Origin: Actinomadura meyerae
Lineage (GTDB): Bacteria > Actinomycetota > Actinomycetes > Streptosporangiales > Streptosporangiaceae
Length of the DNA stretch: 64,000 nucleotides
NCBI RefSeq assembly: GCF_900188445.1
Contig: NZ_FZOR01000029.1
Location: 1 to 64,000, forward strand
Reading direction: 5' to 3'
The translations under genes were made by a program, and so were the position numbers. Below the pieces are notes generated by a model that saw only the letters and a list, made by a program, of their open reading frames with translations, was not told the origin of the DNA and searched no databases. Positions 55,388 to 63,821 of the stretch are shown here, piece by piece (position 1 is the stretch's first letter; each line of letters opens with the position of its first letter).

Positions 55388-56662
55388 TCAGCGCACCGCC
55401 AGCGCGGCGAGGGCGCCGAGGAGCCGGTCGATGTGCTCCTCGCTCGTCCCGATGCCGATACTGGCGCGCACGGCCGCGGCGTCCCCGCCGGCGAGGTGCC
55501 GGACGAAGGGGTGGGCGCAGAACTTCCCGTCCCGGACGCCGATGCCGTGCTCCTCCGACAGCGTAAGCGCCACGTCGCGCGCGTTCCAGCCGTCCACGGT
55601 GAACGACACGATCCCGACGCGCGGCGCCCGGCCGCCCCACAGGCTCAGCTCCCGGACGGACGGGATCGCCGCGAGCCCCGCCCGGAGCCGTCCGACGAGG
55701 GCCTCCTCCCGCGCGGCGAGGTCGGGGAAGGACGCGGTGAGCGCCTCGCACGCGGCGGCCAGCGCGATCGCGCCGAGGACGTTCGGCGACCCCGCCTCGT
55801 GCCGCTGCTCGGCCGACGGCGCCCACCGGGTCGTCGCGCCGACCGACGCGCTCGCGCCGCCGCCCTTCAGGTAGGGGTCGGCGGCGCGCAGCCAGTCGGC
55901 GCGCCCGGCGAGCACGCCGGCGCCGAACGGCGCGTACAGCTTGTGGCCGGAGAACGCGGCGTAGTCCAGGCCGAGCGCGGTCATGTCGAGCGGCCGGTGC
56001 GGGACGAGCTGCGCCGCGTCCACCGCGATGCGGGCGCCGTTGCGGTGCGCGACCCGCGCCAGCTCCTCGACCGGCCACAGCTCGCCGGTGACGTTGGACG
56101 CGGCGGTGACGACGAGCAGCCGCGGCCCGACCGGGCACGACCGCAGCGCGCGGTCGGCGGCGGTGATGGCCTCGGCCGGGGTCGCGGGCGCGGGGAGCCG
56201 CACGGCGCGCCGCCACGGCAGTAGCGAGGCGTGGTGCTCGGACTCGAAGACCACGACGCTCGTCCCGGTGGGGACGGCGTGCGCCAGCAGGTTCATGGAG
56301 TCGGTGGTGTTGCGGGTGAACACGACGGCGGAGCGGCGCCACGCGCCGAGGAACGAGCGGACGGTCTCGCGCGCCTCCTCGTACGCGCCCGTCGTGACCT
56401 GGGACGCGTAGCCCGCGCCGCGGTGCACGCTGCTGTAGTACGGCAGCGCGCGGGTGACCGCGTCCTGCACCGCCTCCAGGCAGGGCGCGCTGGCGGCGTA
56501 GTCGAGGTTGGCGTAGGGGACGCGCCGGCCGTCGCGCAGCGGCACCGGGACGTCCGCCCCGATCACGCGCGGGATCCGGCGAACCCGGACACCTTCCGCG
56601 GGCGTCTCATCGTGCGTGATGGGGGCGTGCGTGATGGGGGAGCGGGAGAGCAGCGTGGGCAT
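55388..56662 (-). CDS. Class V aminotransferase / cysteine-desulfurase-like protein under SAM-riboswitch control
   Basis: A 424-residue PLP enzyme, ATG 56662 with GGAAGG before it. Fold-type I motifs: NLDYAASAPCLEAVQDAV, YYSSVHRGAGYASQVTTGAY, VVFTRNTTDSMNLLAHAV, ESEHHASLLPWR, ASNVTGELWPVEELARVAHR, IAVDAAQLVPHRPLDM and the PLP lysine in AFSGHKLYAPFGAGVLAG. C-terminal FCAHPFVRHL. SufS/CsdA-type cysteine desulfurases are the closest relatives, but no Suf genes are nearby. Control by a SAM-IV-type riboswitch (56738-56821) points instead to methionine/SAM-related sulfur metabolism. Its N-terminus includes a duplicated PITHAPITH from two 15-bp repeats (56611-56640). Confidence 0.82.
   Translation of the reverse strand: MPTLLSRSPITHAPITHDETPAEGVRVRRIPRVIGADVPVPLRDGRRVPYANLDYAASAPCLEAVQDAVTRALPYYSSVHRGAGYASQVTTGAYEEARETVRSFLGAWRRSAVVFTRNTTDSMNLLAHAVPTGTSVVVFESEHHASLLPWRRAVRLPAPATPAEAITAADRALRSCPVGPRLLVVTAASNVTGELWPVEELARVAHRNGARIAVDAAQLVPHRPLDMTALGLDYAAFSGHKLYAPFGAGVLAGRADWLRAADPYLKGGGASASVGATTRWAPSAEQRHEAGSPNVLGAIALAAACEALTASFPDLAAREEALVGRLRAGLAAIPSVRELSLWGGRAPRVGIVSFTVDGWNARDVALTLSEEHGIGVRDGKFCAHPFVRHLAGGDAAAVRASIGIGTSEEHIDRLLGALAALAVR
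56611..56640. repeat. 15-bp tandem duplication near the start of the aminotransferase gene
   Basis: CGTGCGTGATGGGGG occurs twice back to back (56611-56625, 56626-56640), encoding the repeated PITHA at the N-terminus on the minus strand. In frame, outside the conserved domain. Confidence 0.85.
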
Positions 56663-56715
56663 GCCGGGACCTTCCGGAGTCAGGGACCCCGGTACAAAGG
56701 TCGGGATCCGCGCTT

Positions 56716-56740
56716 GCCGGAACGCGGTAGTGCGTCCGGC
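56716..56740 (-). promoter_or_regulatory. Expression-platform hairpin of the riboswitch
   Basis: GCCGGAACGC and GCGTCCGGC flank GGTAGT, giving a stem of about nine pairs with one bulge, directly after the riboswitch aptamer and 54 bases before the start codon. Its left arm competes with the aptamer end (GGCC), so it could be an anti- or terminator stem. Confidence 0.45.
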
Positions 56741-56821
56741 CAGGTCCTCACCCGGGGCACCCCATCGCGGACGAAGGGTTGCCGGCCAGCAAGCCGGGGC
56801 TTGACGCTGGCGCTCATGACC
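56738..56821 (-). ncRNA. SAM-IV-type riboswitch
   Basis: Read on the minus strand: GTCATGAGCGCCAGCGTCAA, GCCCCGGCTTGCTGGCCGGC, AACCCTTCGTCCGCGATGGG, GTGCCCCGGGTGAGGACCTG, GCC. The elements are the closing helix GTC/GAC, the internal segment ATGAGCGCCAGC, the stem GCCCCGGC / GTGCCCCGGGTG, the conserved GCTGGCCGGCAACCC and the pseudoknot region. They match what I remember of the actinomycete SAM-IV class (S-adenosylmethionine-binding, repressing sulfur-amino-acid genes). It lies in the leader of the class V aminotransferase gene. Confidence 0.8.
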
Positions 56822-56873
56822 TAATGCGGAATTATATGCGGGTCCGTTCGGGGATCAAGCGGGAGGGGATGCG

Positions 56874-57245
56874 ATGCGGTACGGGGTGGCGCGGGCGCTG
56901 GCCGGGGGCGTGATGGTGCTCGGCACCCTGGGCGGGTGCGGGATGCTGGGCGGCAACTCCGACCAGGTGTGCGCCGAGACGAAGAAGGCGTTCCAGCAGT
57001 ACATCACCCAGGTGCGGAGCGTTCCGGCCGCCGAGCCCGCGCGCTGGCGGCAGGCGACCGAGCAGCTCGCCGGACGCGTGGACGGCCTGGCGAAGCAGGC
57101 CGACGACGACGCGCTGCGCAAGGCGCTGAAGGCGGAGGCGGGCGAGTTGCGCGCCGCGGCCCCCGCCGTCGGCACCGGCGACGTCTCCCGGCTCGACGCC
57201 GTGATGCGGGAGACGCCCGCCAGGATCGGCAAAGCCTGCGACTGA
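56874..57245 (+). CDS. Small lipoprotein, helical
   Basis: A 123-residue protein, ATG 56874 after GGGAGGGG. Signal peptide with lipobox (ALAGGVMVLGTLGGC, cysteine at residue 22), so it is lipid-anchored to the outer face of the membrane. The mature part is mostly helical (DQVCAETKKAFQQYITQVRS, AEQ-type repeats such as TEQLAGRVDGLAKQADDD) with two further cysteines (VCAETKK and KACD) that may form a disulfide. Function unknown. It ends five bases from the convergent PBP gene. Confidence 0.75.
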   Translation: MRYGVARALAGGVMVLGTLGGCGMLGGNSDQVCAETKKAFQQYITQVRSVPAAEPARWRQATEQLAGRVDGLAKQADDDALRKALKAEAGELRAAAPAVGTGDVSRLDAVMRETPARIGKACD

Positions 57246-57249
57246 CGGC

Positions 57250-59949
57250 TCAGCCGCGCCCGCCGCCTCCGCCGCCGTCGCCGGGACCGCCGCCGCCTCC
57301 GTCGTTCCCGCCGCCGCCGTCGCCGCCTCCGTCACCTCCGTCGCCGTCGCCGGGACCGCCGCCGTCTCCGCCGCCCCCGCCGTCCGGGGGCTGGATGATG
57401 GTCGGCAGACCGGTCGGCGGCGTCGGGCGCTCGGGCTCTTCCGTCGGCGGCCTCGAGTCGGACGGACCGGAGGTGCGGGGCGGCCGCCCCTCGCCCGGTC
57501 CGGTCGGCCGCGACGGCAGGCCGCCGCCGGTGCCGGGCCGCATTGACGGCGACCCGAACGACTCGGGCTCGTAGTCCTTGATGTCGACGGCGTCGGTCAT
57601 GTACGTGCGCCAGATCTGCGCGGGCAGTTGCCCGCCGTACGCCCCGTAGCCGGGGATGTTCAGCGGCTTGCCATCGCTGCGGAACATCGCGACCGACGTC
57701 GCCATCTGCGGGATGAACCCGTTGAACCAGATCGCCTTGCCCTTGTCGGTCGTGCCGGTCTTGCCCGCGACGTCGCGCCCGTCGGGGAGCTGGGCGCCCG
57801 TCCCGGTGCCGCCCTCGACGACCTTCTGCATCGCGTACGTCGCGTCCCGCGCGTTCTGCGCGCTGAGCGCCCGCTTGCCCTTCTCGGTGAACGTGCGCTT
57901 GTGGTCCTCGTTGTCGGTGACGGACTTCACCACGAACGGCGCCCGGTACACGCCCTCGGACGCGAAGGTCGAGAACACCCCCGCCTGCTGGACGGGGTGC
58001 AGCGACACGATCCCGAGCGGGAACGTCGCCGCGTTCCGCTGCTCCTTGGTCATCTGGCTCGCCGGGATGCCCATCTTCTCGGCCATCTCCGCGATCTTCT
58101 CGGTGCCGATGTCCTGGCCGAGGTTCACGTACGCGGTGTTGATCGAGTTCTGGGTGGCGGTGACGAGGTTCACCGTCCCGAAGCTCTGGTTGCTGTCGTT
58201 GTGGATGGACGACCCCGCGAACGTCTGCGGGGAGCTGCCGTCGTAGGTGGAGGTGAGCGACCGGCCGTCCTCCAGCGCGGCGGCCAGCGCGATCGGCTTG
58301 AACCCGGACCCGGCCTGCGCCCAGTCGCCGAAGGCGCTGCTCAGCGCCTCCTCCAGGTAGCCGCGGCCGCCGTAGAACGCGAGCACCTGCCCGGTGGCCG
58401 GGTCGACCGACACCGCCCCGGTGCGGATCTTCTTGCTCATCCCGTCGGGCGCGTTCTGGTTGACGGCCCGCTTCATCGCGTCCATCAGCCGCTTGTCGAA
58501 CGTCGTGGTGATCTTCAGCCCGCTGCGGTTGATCTCGTCCTCGCTGTAGCCGCGGCGCTCGGTGAGCTCCTTCTTGGCCACGTTGACCATGTAGCCGCGC
58601 TGGCCCTTGAGGACGTCGGTGATCTTCTGCTTGACCGGGGCCGGGAACTTCATCGCGGCCGCGTCCGCGGAGGTGAGGTACCCGTCCCGCACCATGTTGC
58701 CGAGGACGGAGCGCCAGCGCTGCTCGGCGGCGGTGCGCTGGGCGCCGGCCGGGTCGGCGAAGTTGCTCGGCTGCTGGATCGCCGCGGCGAGGTAGGCGCC
58801 CTCGGCGGGCGTCAGCGCGGAGACGTCCTTGCCGTAGTAGGCGTGCGCGGCGGCCTGCACCCCGTAGGCGTTGCGCCCGAAGTAGATCGTGTTGAGGTAC
58901 TGCTCCAGGATCCAGTCCTTGGGCTTCTCCCGGTCGACCTTCAGCGCGACCATGATCTCTTTGAGCTTGCGGGTGACCGAGCGCTCCTTGCCGATGCCGC
59001 CGTAGTAGTTGCGGACCATCTGCTGCGTGATCGTGGACCCGCCCTGCAGTTGCTGCCCCGTCACGGTCGACCAGAACGCCCGCGTCGTGCCCTGTACCGA
59101 GATCCCGGGGTCGTCGTAGAAGCTGCCGTTCTCGGCGGCGATGACCGCGTTGCGGGTGCTCTCCGGGATCTGGGCGAGCTTGACCGCGTCCCGGTTGACG
59201 CCGGTCTTCGCGATCACGGTCTTGCCGTCGGCGTAGTAGAACGTCGGCCCCTGCGCGATCGCCTTCTCCTGCGGGGACGGGACCGGGGTGAGCAGGTAGG
59301 CGACGCCGAACGCGGCGACGCAGAACCCGATCAACCCGAGCAGCAGGAACAGCGTCCGGCGCATGATGCGGGCCTTGCGGCTGCGCGGGCCCCTGCCGCC
59401 GCGGCCCCCGCGTCCTCCACCGCCGCCGCTTCCGGGCGGCGGCGGACCTGCGGGCTTGGACGAGGCGGCGGGCATGCTCTCGGTATCACCGCCGGCCGGC
59501 GCCCCGACACCGGCGGACGCCGATTCGGTCGCGGGATCGTCCGGTTCGCCGGTTAGGTCGTCCGATTCGTCCCCGGCCGTCTCACCGCCCTCTCCCGGGC
59601 CGCCTTCCCGCGCGTCTTCGGAGCCGCCTTCGGAGGCGCCTTCCGGGTCGCCTTCGGGGGCGTCTTCGGGGGCGTCTTCCGGGGGGTCTTCGGGGGCGCG
59701 CTCCGCAGCCGCGGATTCGGCCGCGTCGTCGCCCGAGTCATCCGATTCGAGGGCCTTATCGCCGTTCTGAGATATGCCGTCCGCACCGGACAATTCGGCG
59801 TCCTCGGCGGATTCCCCGGCCTGCGCGGTCAGCGTCGCCGCCGCCGGACCGTCCTGGTCGGCCGGTGTCCCGGCCTCGGTGCCCTGCCGGTCCACCTCGG
59901 CGGCCCCGGCGGGCGCGACGCCCTCCGGGGCCTTTTCGCTGTCGCTCAC
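57250..59949 (-). CDS. Class A penicillin-binding protein (bifunctional transglycosylase/transpeptidase)
   Basis: An 899-residue PBP, GTG 59949. A 195-residue acidic cytoplasmic tail (many Glu/Asp/Ala; runs such as EDPPEDAPEDAPEGDPEGAS) precedes a basic patch and the membrane helix (TLFLLLGLIGFCVAAFGVAY). GT51 transglycosylase: VIAAENGSFYDDPGI with the catalytic Glu, GGSTITQQMVRNYYGG, KEIMVALKVDREKPKDWILE and YLNTIYFGRNAYGVQAAAHA. Transpeptidase: nucleophile Ser and Lys in AGSGFKPIALAAAL, SINTAYVNLG (SxN) and VAGKTGTTDKGKAIWFNG (KTG). The C-terminal 80 residues are Gly/Asp/Pro-rich. It polymerises and cross-links peptidoglycan (PonA-like). The acidic tail may be a phosphorylation or partner site. 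Confidence 0.95.
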   Translation of the reverse strand: MSDSEKAPEGVAPAGAAEVDRQGTEAGTPADQDGPAAATLTAQAGESAEDAELSGADGISQNGDKALESDDSGDDAAESAAAERAPEDPPEDAPEDAPEGDPEGASEGGSEDAREGGPGEGGETAGDESDDLTGEPDDPATESASAGVGAPAGGDTESMPAASSKPAGPPPPGSGGGGGRGGRGGRGPRSRKARIMRRTLFLLLGLIGFCVAAFGVAYLLTPVPSPQEKAIAQGPTFYYADGKTVIAKTGVNRDAVKLAQIPESTRNAVIAAENGSFYDDPGISVQGTTRAFWSTVTGQQLQGGSTITQQMVRNYYGGIGKERSVTRKLKEIMVALKVDREKPKDWILEQYLNTIYFGRNAYGVQAAAHAYYGKDVSALTPAEGAYLAAAIQQPSNFADPAGAQRTAAEQRWRSVLGNMVRDGYLTSADAAAMKFPAPVKQKITDVLKGQRGYMVNVAKKELTERRGYSEDEINRSGLKITTTFDKRLMDAMKRAVNQNAPDGMSKKIRTGAVSVDPATGQVLAFYGGRGYLEEALSSAFGDWAQAGSGFKPIALAAALEDGRSLTSTYDGSSPQTFAGSSIHNDSNQSFGTVNLVTATQNSINTAYVNLGQDIGTEKIAEMAEKMGIPASQMTKEQRNAATFPLGIVSLHPVQQAGVFSTFASEGVYRAPFVVKSVTDNEDHKRTFTEKGKRALSAQNARDATYAMQKVVEGGTGTGAQLPDGRDVAGKTGTTDKGKAIWFNGFIPQMATSVAMFRSDGKPLNIPGYGAYGGQLPAQIWRTYMTDAVDIKDYEPESFGSPSMRPGTGGGLPSRPTGPGEGRPPRTSGPSDSRPPTEEPERPTPPTGLPTIIQPPDGGGGGDGGGPGDGDGGDGGGDGGGGNDGGGGGPGDGGGGGGRG

Positions 59950-60191
59950 AAGCCCCCCGTGATTAATGCGTTACCGACGATACCTGAGGGGATCCGTGCG
60001 CCGGACGTGCAATGCGCGACCCGGGGCCTCCCGATAGGAGGACGGGCAATCCGCGCCGCAGGTTGTCGTGACGGGCGTCGCAATGCGCTTTTTCCCGCGA
60101 CCTCCCGCGACGTCTCGCGAGTTCCCCGCAACGCGGAGCGGCGGGGGCCCGTACCGGGCGCCCCGCCGCCGTCACACCGCCCGCGCGGGCG

Positions 60192-61343
60192 CTACTTCTG
60201 GATCTTGGCGAGGATGTCCACGACGAACACCAGGGTGTCATCGCCCTTGATCTTGGGCGGGCTGCCCTGCTTGCCGTAGCCCTCCGCCGGCGGCAGGACG
60301 AGCAGCACGCGGCTGCCGACCTTCGCGCCGGTGAGGCCCTTGTCGAAGCCGGGGATGGTCGCCCCGGTGCCGATCGGGAAGTTGGCGGGCTGCTTGTTGT
60401 CCCAGCTGGAGTCGAACTTGTCGCCGCTCTTCCAGATCTTGCCGACGTAGTTCACGACCGCGTCGTCGCCCTTGGCGAGCGCCGGGCCGGTGCCCTCGAC
60501 GAGCGTCTTGACCTGGAGCTTGCCCGGCGCGTCGGCGTCCGGGATCGTGATCTTGGGCTCCTTGGCGCCCTGGTCGGCGACCTTCGGCAGGTTCTTGTCG
60601 TCCAGCTTCTTGGCGGTGCCCTCCGGCTTCGGGTCCTTCGGGACGGCGGCCTGGATGTCCATGACGAACACCACCGCGTCCTTGTCGGTGATCTGCTGCG
60701 GGCTCAGCTGGCTGAGGTCCTTGGACGGCGGGAGCTGGAGCACGACCCGGCTGCCGACCGTCTGGCCGACCAGGTTCTTGTCGATCTCCTTCAGGCCGCT
60801 CTTGCCGATGACGAGGGGCCGCGGGCCGCTCGGCTGCTGGGCCTGCTGCTCGTAGGTGGAGCTGACCTTCTCGCTGGTGCTCTTGACGCGCGAGTTCTCC
60901 TCGTCCTTGTCCTTGGACCACTTGTAGGTGGCGAACTGGACGTAGACGGTGTCGCCGTCGGCGACCGCGCGGCCGCTGCCCTTGATCGGGTTGGTGATCT
61001 TCACGCTGGAGACGGGCGCGAGCTTGGTGGGGATCTCGACCTTGGGCTCGGCGGCGAACTTGCCGGTCACCTCGATCACCGGGTCGGGGCGGTTGACCCA
61101 CCAGTACACGCCGCCGGTGATCGCCAGCGCGGCCACCACGATCCCCGCGATCATCATGATCCGCCGCTTGCGCGCCTGCTTGGCGGTCAGCGCGGACGGG
61201 GCGGACGGCCGGTTCAGCCCGCTGCCCCGCCCGGCGCTGATGCCGTGCGGGGTGAACTCGGGGCTGCGGATGCTCTGGGCGTTCGGGATCTTCGCCTTCG
61301 CCTTGACCGCCGGCTTGCCCCGGGGCTTGTCATCCTCGGACAT
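60192..61343 (-). CDS. Membrane-anchored double FKBP-type peptidyl-prolyl isomerase
   Basis: A 383-residue protein, ATG 61343. A basic cytoplasmic N-terminus (KPAVKAKAKIPNAQSIRS, ALTAKQARKRRIM) is followed by one membrane helix (MIAGIVVAALAITGGVYWWV). Outside are two FKBP domains. The first (about 105-230; PIKGSGRAVADGDTVYVQFA, VGSRVVLQLPPSKD) is divergent. The second (about 285-383) is canonical: VEGTGPALAKGDDAVVNYVG, FDSSWDNKQPANFPIGTG, IPGFDKGLTGAKVGSRVLLV, LPPAEGYGKQGSPPKIKGDD, TLVFVVDIL. It should assist folding of secreted proteins outside the membrane. The first domain lacks several binding-pocket aromatics and may be a substrate-binding or chaperone module. Confidence 0.9.
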   Translation of the reverse strand: MSEDDKPRGKPAVKAKAKIPNAQSIRSPEFTPHGISAGRGSGLNRPSAPSALTAKQARKRRIMMIAGIVVAALAITGGVYWWVNRPDPVIEVTGKFAAEPKVEIPTKLAPVSSVKITNPIKGSGRAVADGDTVYVQFATYKWSKDKDEENSRVKSTSEKVSSTYEQQAQQPSGPRPLVIGKSGLKEIDKNLVGQTVGSRVVLQLPPSKDLSQLSPQQITDKDAVVFVMDIQAAVPKDPKPEGTAKKLDDKNLPKVADQGAKEPKITIPDADAPGKLQVKTLVEGTGPALAKGDDAVVNYVGKIWKSGDKFDSSWDNKQPANFPIGTGATIPGFDKGLTGAKVGSRVLLVLPPAEGYGKQGSPPKIKGDDTLVFVVDILAKIQK

Positions 61344-61558
61344 GGTTCCTCACTTGCTCCGGGTTCGACGACATCACGAACGTGACCACCCTTCCAGGGC
61401 CGGGCTAAGCGCAGCGTGAAAACCGTGCAAAGGAGGCCGACCCGCAATCTACCGGGTCACGCGTGGATCATGGTGCCGTCCGGCAGGGGACTGGAGAAGC
61501 CGCCAGGATATCCCCGCCGGGGCGATGACTCACGTCCTCCGGATGGCAGGCTGGTGGA

Positions 61559-62377
61559 ATGCGCCTCGCGACGTGGAACGTCAACTCGGTGAAGGCCCGG
61601 CTGCCGCGCCTTCTGGCCTGGCTGGAAGAGACGGAACCGGACGTCGTCTGCCTGCAGGAGACCAAGTGCCGCGCCGACCAGTTCCCGTCCGGGGACGTCG
61701 CGGAACTCGGCTATGCCACCGCCGCGCACGGCGACGGCCGGTGGAACGGCGTCGCGGTCCTTTCCCGGGTGGGCATCGAGGACATCTCCAACGGATTTCC
61801 CGGCGAGCCCGTCTACGAGGGCGAGCCGGACCCCCAGGTGAAGCTGGCGGAGCCCGTCCTCCTCGCGCCGGAGGCCCGCGCGATCGGCGCGACATGCGGC
61901 GGTATAAGGGTCTGGTCGCTGTACGCGCCGAACGGGCGCACTCCGGAGTCGGCCCACTACCGCTACAAACTCGAATGGTTCGCGGCCCTGCGTGACGCGC
62001 TGGCCGACGAACTGTCGGCGGGTACGCCGCTGATGGCGACCGGCGACTACAACGTGGCCCCCACCGACGACGACGTCTGGGACCCGTCCGTCTTCGTCGG
62101 CTCCACCCATGTCACGCCCGCCGAACGGCAGGCGCTGGCCGAACTCCGCGAGCTGGGCCTGCACGACGTGGTACCCACCCCGATGAAGGGCCCGCACCCT
62201 TATACCTACTGGGACTACCGGGCCGGCGCCTTCCACAAGAACCTCGGTATGCGCATCGACCTCGTCTACGGGAACGACGCCTTCGCGGGGCGGGTCAAGT
62301 CCGCCTATGTCGACCGCGAGGCCCGCAAGGGGAAGGGGCCGTCCGACCACGCCCCGATCGTGGTCGACCTGGACTGA
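61559..62377 (+). CDS. xth: Exodeoxyribonuclease III
   Basis: A 272-residue Mg-dependent 3'-5' exonuclease/AP endonuclease of base-excision repair. Motifs: MRLATWNVNSVKARLPRLLA (Asn), DVVCLQETKC (metal Glu), VWSLYAPNGRTP (Tyr), MATGDYNVAPTDDDVWDP (Asp/Asn), YTYWDYRAGAFHKNLGMRID and KGPSDHAPIVVDLD (the final Asp-His). The start codon opens directly with the first conserved strand and the length is that of the family. Monocistronic, divergent from the FKBP gene. Confidence 0.95.
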   Translation: MRLATWNVNSVKARLPRLLAWLEETEPDVVCLQETKCRADQFPSGDVAELGYATAAHGDGRWNGVAVLSRVGIEDISNGFPGEPVYEGEPDPQVKLAEPVLLAPEARAIGATCGGIRVWSLYAPNGRTPESAHYRYKLEWFAALRDALADELSAGTPLMATGDYNVAPTDDDVWDPSVFVGSTHVTPAERQALAELRELGLHDVVPTPMKGPHPYTYWDYRAGAFHKNLGMRIDLVYGNDAFAGRVKSAYVDREARKGKGPSDHAPIVVDLD

Positions 62378-62417
62378 CGCGTGGGCCGGCCGACGAGCGG
62401 GCCCGGCCGGGGCGGGG

Positions 62418-63017
62418 TCAGCCGGGGCGGGGTCGGCCGGGGAAGCGGGCGAGGATGCGGCGCTTGCGGGTGGCCGGGTCGTCGGCCTGGTCGAGGACGG
62501 TGCAGCCGTCCGGCAGCATCGCCGCGGGCTCGCCGGGCGCGAGGCACCATTCGGCGGGCATGCCCGGCCGGTCGACGCGGGCGTCCTCGGTGAACGCCTC
62601 CCAGCCGAGCAGCCCGCCGGGTAGGACGGCCCCGGCCGCGCGCCCGAACACGGCGCGGTCCCAAAAGCCCGTGCACAGGACGAGCGCGTAGCCGTGCGGC
62701 GGCCGCCACGTTCCGAGGTCGGCCTGGACGAGGGTGATCAGCGCGTCGAGGCCGCGCCGCCGGGCCTCCGCGCCGAGCCGGCCGAGCGCGACCTCGGAGA
62801 TGTCGACGGCCGTGACCCGCTGCCCGGCCCCGGCCGCCCGCAGCGCGCTGCCGGACGGCCCCGACGCCAGGTCGAGCACCGGCCCGTCCGGCATCGGCAG
62901 CGCCAGCGCCCGCTCCGCCAGCGGATGGGGCGGCGACAGGGCCGGGGCGTCGCCGTACTTGCCGTTCCAGCGGAGCCGGTCGGGATGTTCGGCGAGGTCA
63001 GCGGGCACGTCGTCCAT
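62418..63017 (-). CDS. SAM-dependent methyltransferase (class I)
   Basis: A 199-residue protein starting MDDVPADLAEHPDRLRWNGK. The start WNGKYGDAPA, then MPDGPVLDLASGPSGSALRA (SAM glycine motif, here LASGPSGS) and RVTAVDISEVALGRLGAEA (acidic end of strand 2) is the pattern of small methyltransferases of the tellurite-resistance/thiopurine type. LITLVQADLGTW and YALVLCTGFWDRAVFGRAAG follow. Substrate not predicted. It is followed downstream by nothing on its strand and preceded by another methyltransferase gene 9 bases away, likely one operon. Confidence 0.8.
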   Translation of the reverse strand: MDDVPADLAEHPDRLRWNGKYGDAPALSPPHPLAERALALPMPDGPVLDLASGPSGSALRAAGAGQRVTAVDISEVALGRLGAEARRRGLDALITLVQADLGTWRPPHGYALVLCTGFWDRAVFGRAAGAVLPGGLLGWEAFTEDARVDRPGMPAEWCLAPGEPAAMLPDGCTVLDQADDPATRKRRILARFPGRPRPG

Positions 63018-63026
63018 GCGGCGACT

Positions 63027-63782
63027 CTAGCGGCGCTCCGCGATCAGGAGCATGAACATCGCCGTGGGGAAGCCCTTGCGCCACCACGGGTCGTCCCGGA
63101 GCTGCTCCGGCGTGGGGTGCGGTTCGCGCAGGTCCGCGATGACGAATCCGGCGTCTCGGAGCGTTCCAGCGTAGTACTCCAGCGGCCGGAGCCAGCTCGT
63201 GATGAGCGAAGGGGACTCCAGGCCGTCCACCAGGAAGCGCTGGTCGATGCCGCGGGACGCGAAGTACTGCGTCGCCGGGACGCTGTTCATCGCGCCCTGC
63301 TCGGAGTTCTCCACGTAGAAGCAGGGATGCAGCGTCAGCAGGACCAGCCGCCCGCCGCTCTTCAGCACCCGCGCGAACTCCCCGATCGCGGGCGCCGGGT
63401 CGTGCAGGTGGCTGAACAGGTGGTTGCACACGACGAGGTCGTACTCGCCGTCCGCCATGGGGAGGTCCTCGACGCCCGCCCGGGTGAACGTCGCGCCGGG
63501 GGACGGGTGGGACGCCGCCGCGTCGATGAGGCCCTGCGCGGCGTCCACCCCGGTCACCTCGGCGCCCATCGACGCGAGCGTGCGCGACAGGTAGCCCTCG
63601 CCGCACCCCGCGTCCAGGATCCGCAGGCCCGCGCACGGCCCGACGGCGTCGAGGACGGCGGCGTCGGTCAGCTCCGTCCGGTACCGGTCGCGGCCCTCCC
63701 TGATGACCTTTACCCAGTACTGCGCGTTGGCCTCCCACCGCGCGCGCGTCAGATTCGCGATGGCCTGCGCCGAGTCCTCCAC
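63027..63782 (-). CDS. SAM-dependent methyltransferase (class I, UbiE/COQ5-like)
   Basis: A 251-residue protein, GTG 63782 (MEDSAQAIANLTRARWEANA) with GGGAG nearby. Motif I LRILDAGCGEGYLSRTLASM, motif II VTGVDAAQGLIDAA, then FTRAGVEDLPMADGEYDLVV, HLFSHLHDPAPAIGEFARVL and GGRLVLLTLHPCFYV. C-terminal LRDDPWWRKGFPTAMFMLLI is typical of many actinomycete methyltransferases acting on small molecules. It lies 9 bases upstream of the methyltransferase at 63017, forming a small operon. No physical link to a biosynthetic cluster is visible. Confidence 0.85.
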   Translation of the reverse strand: MEDSAQAIANLTRARWEANAQYWVKVIREGRDRYRTELTDAAVLDAVGPCAGLRILDAGCGEGYLSRTLASMGAEVTGVDAAQGLIDAAASHPSPGATFTRAGVEDLPMADGEYDLVVCNHLFSHLHDPAPAIGEFARVLKSGGRLVLLTLHPCFYVENSEQGAMNSVPATQYFASRGIDQRFLVDGLESPSLITSWLRPLEYYAGTLRDAGFVIADLREPHPTPEQLRDDPWWRKGFPTAMFMLLIAERR

Positions 63783-63821
63783 CGGCTCCCCATTTCGTCG
63801 TGCGTTCGTGTCACGTCCGGT

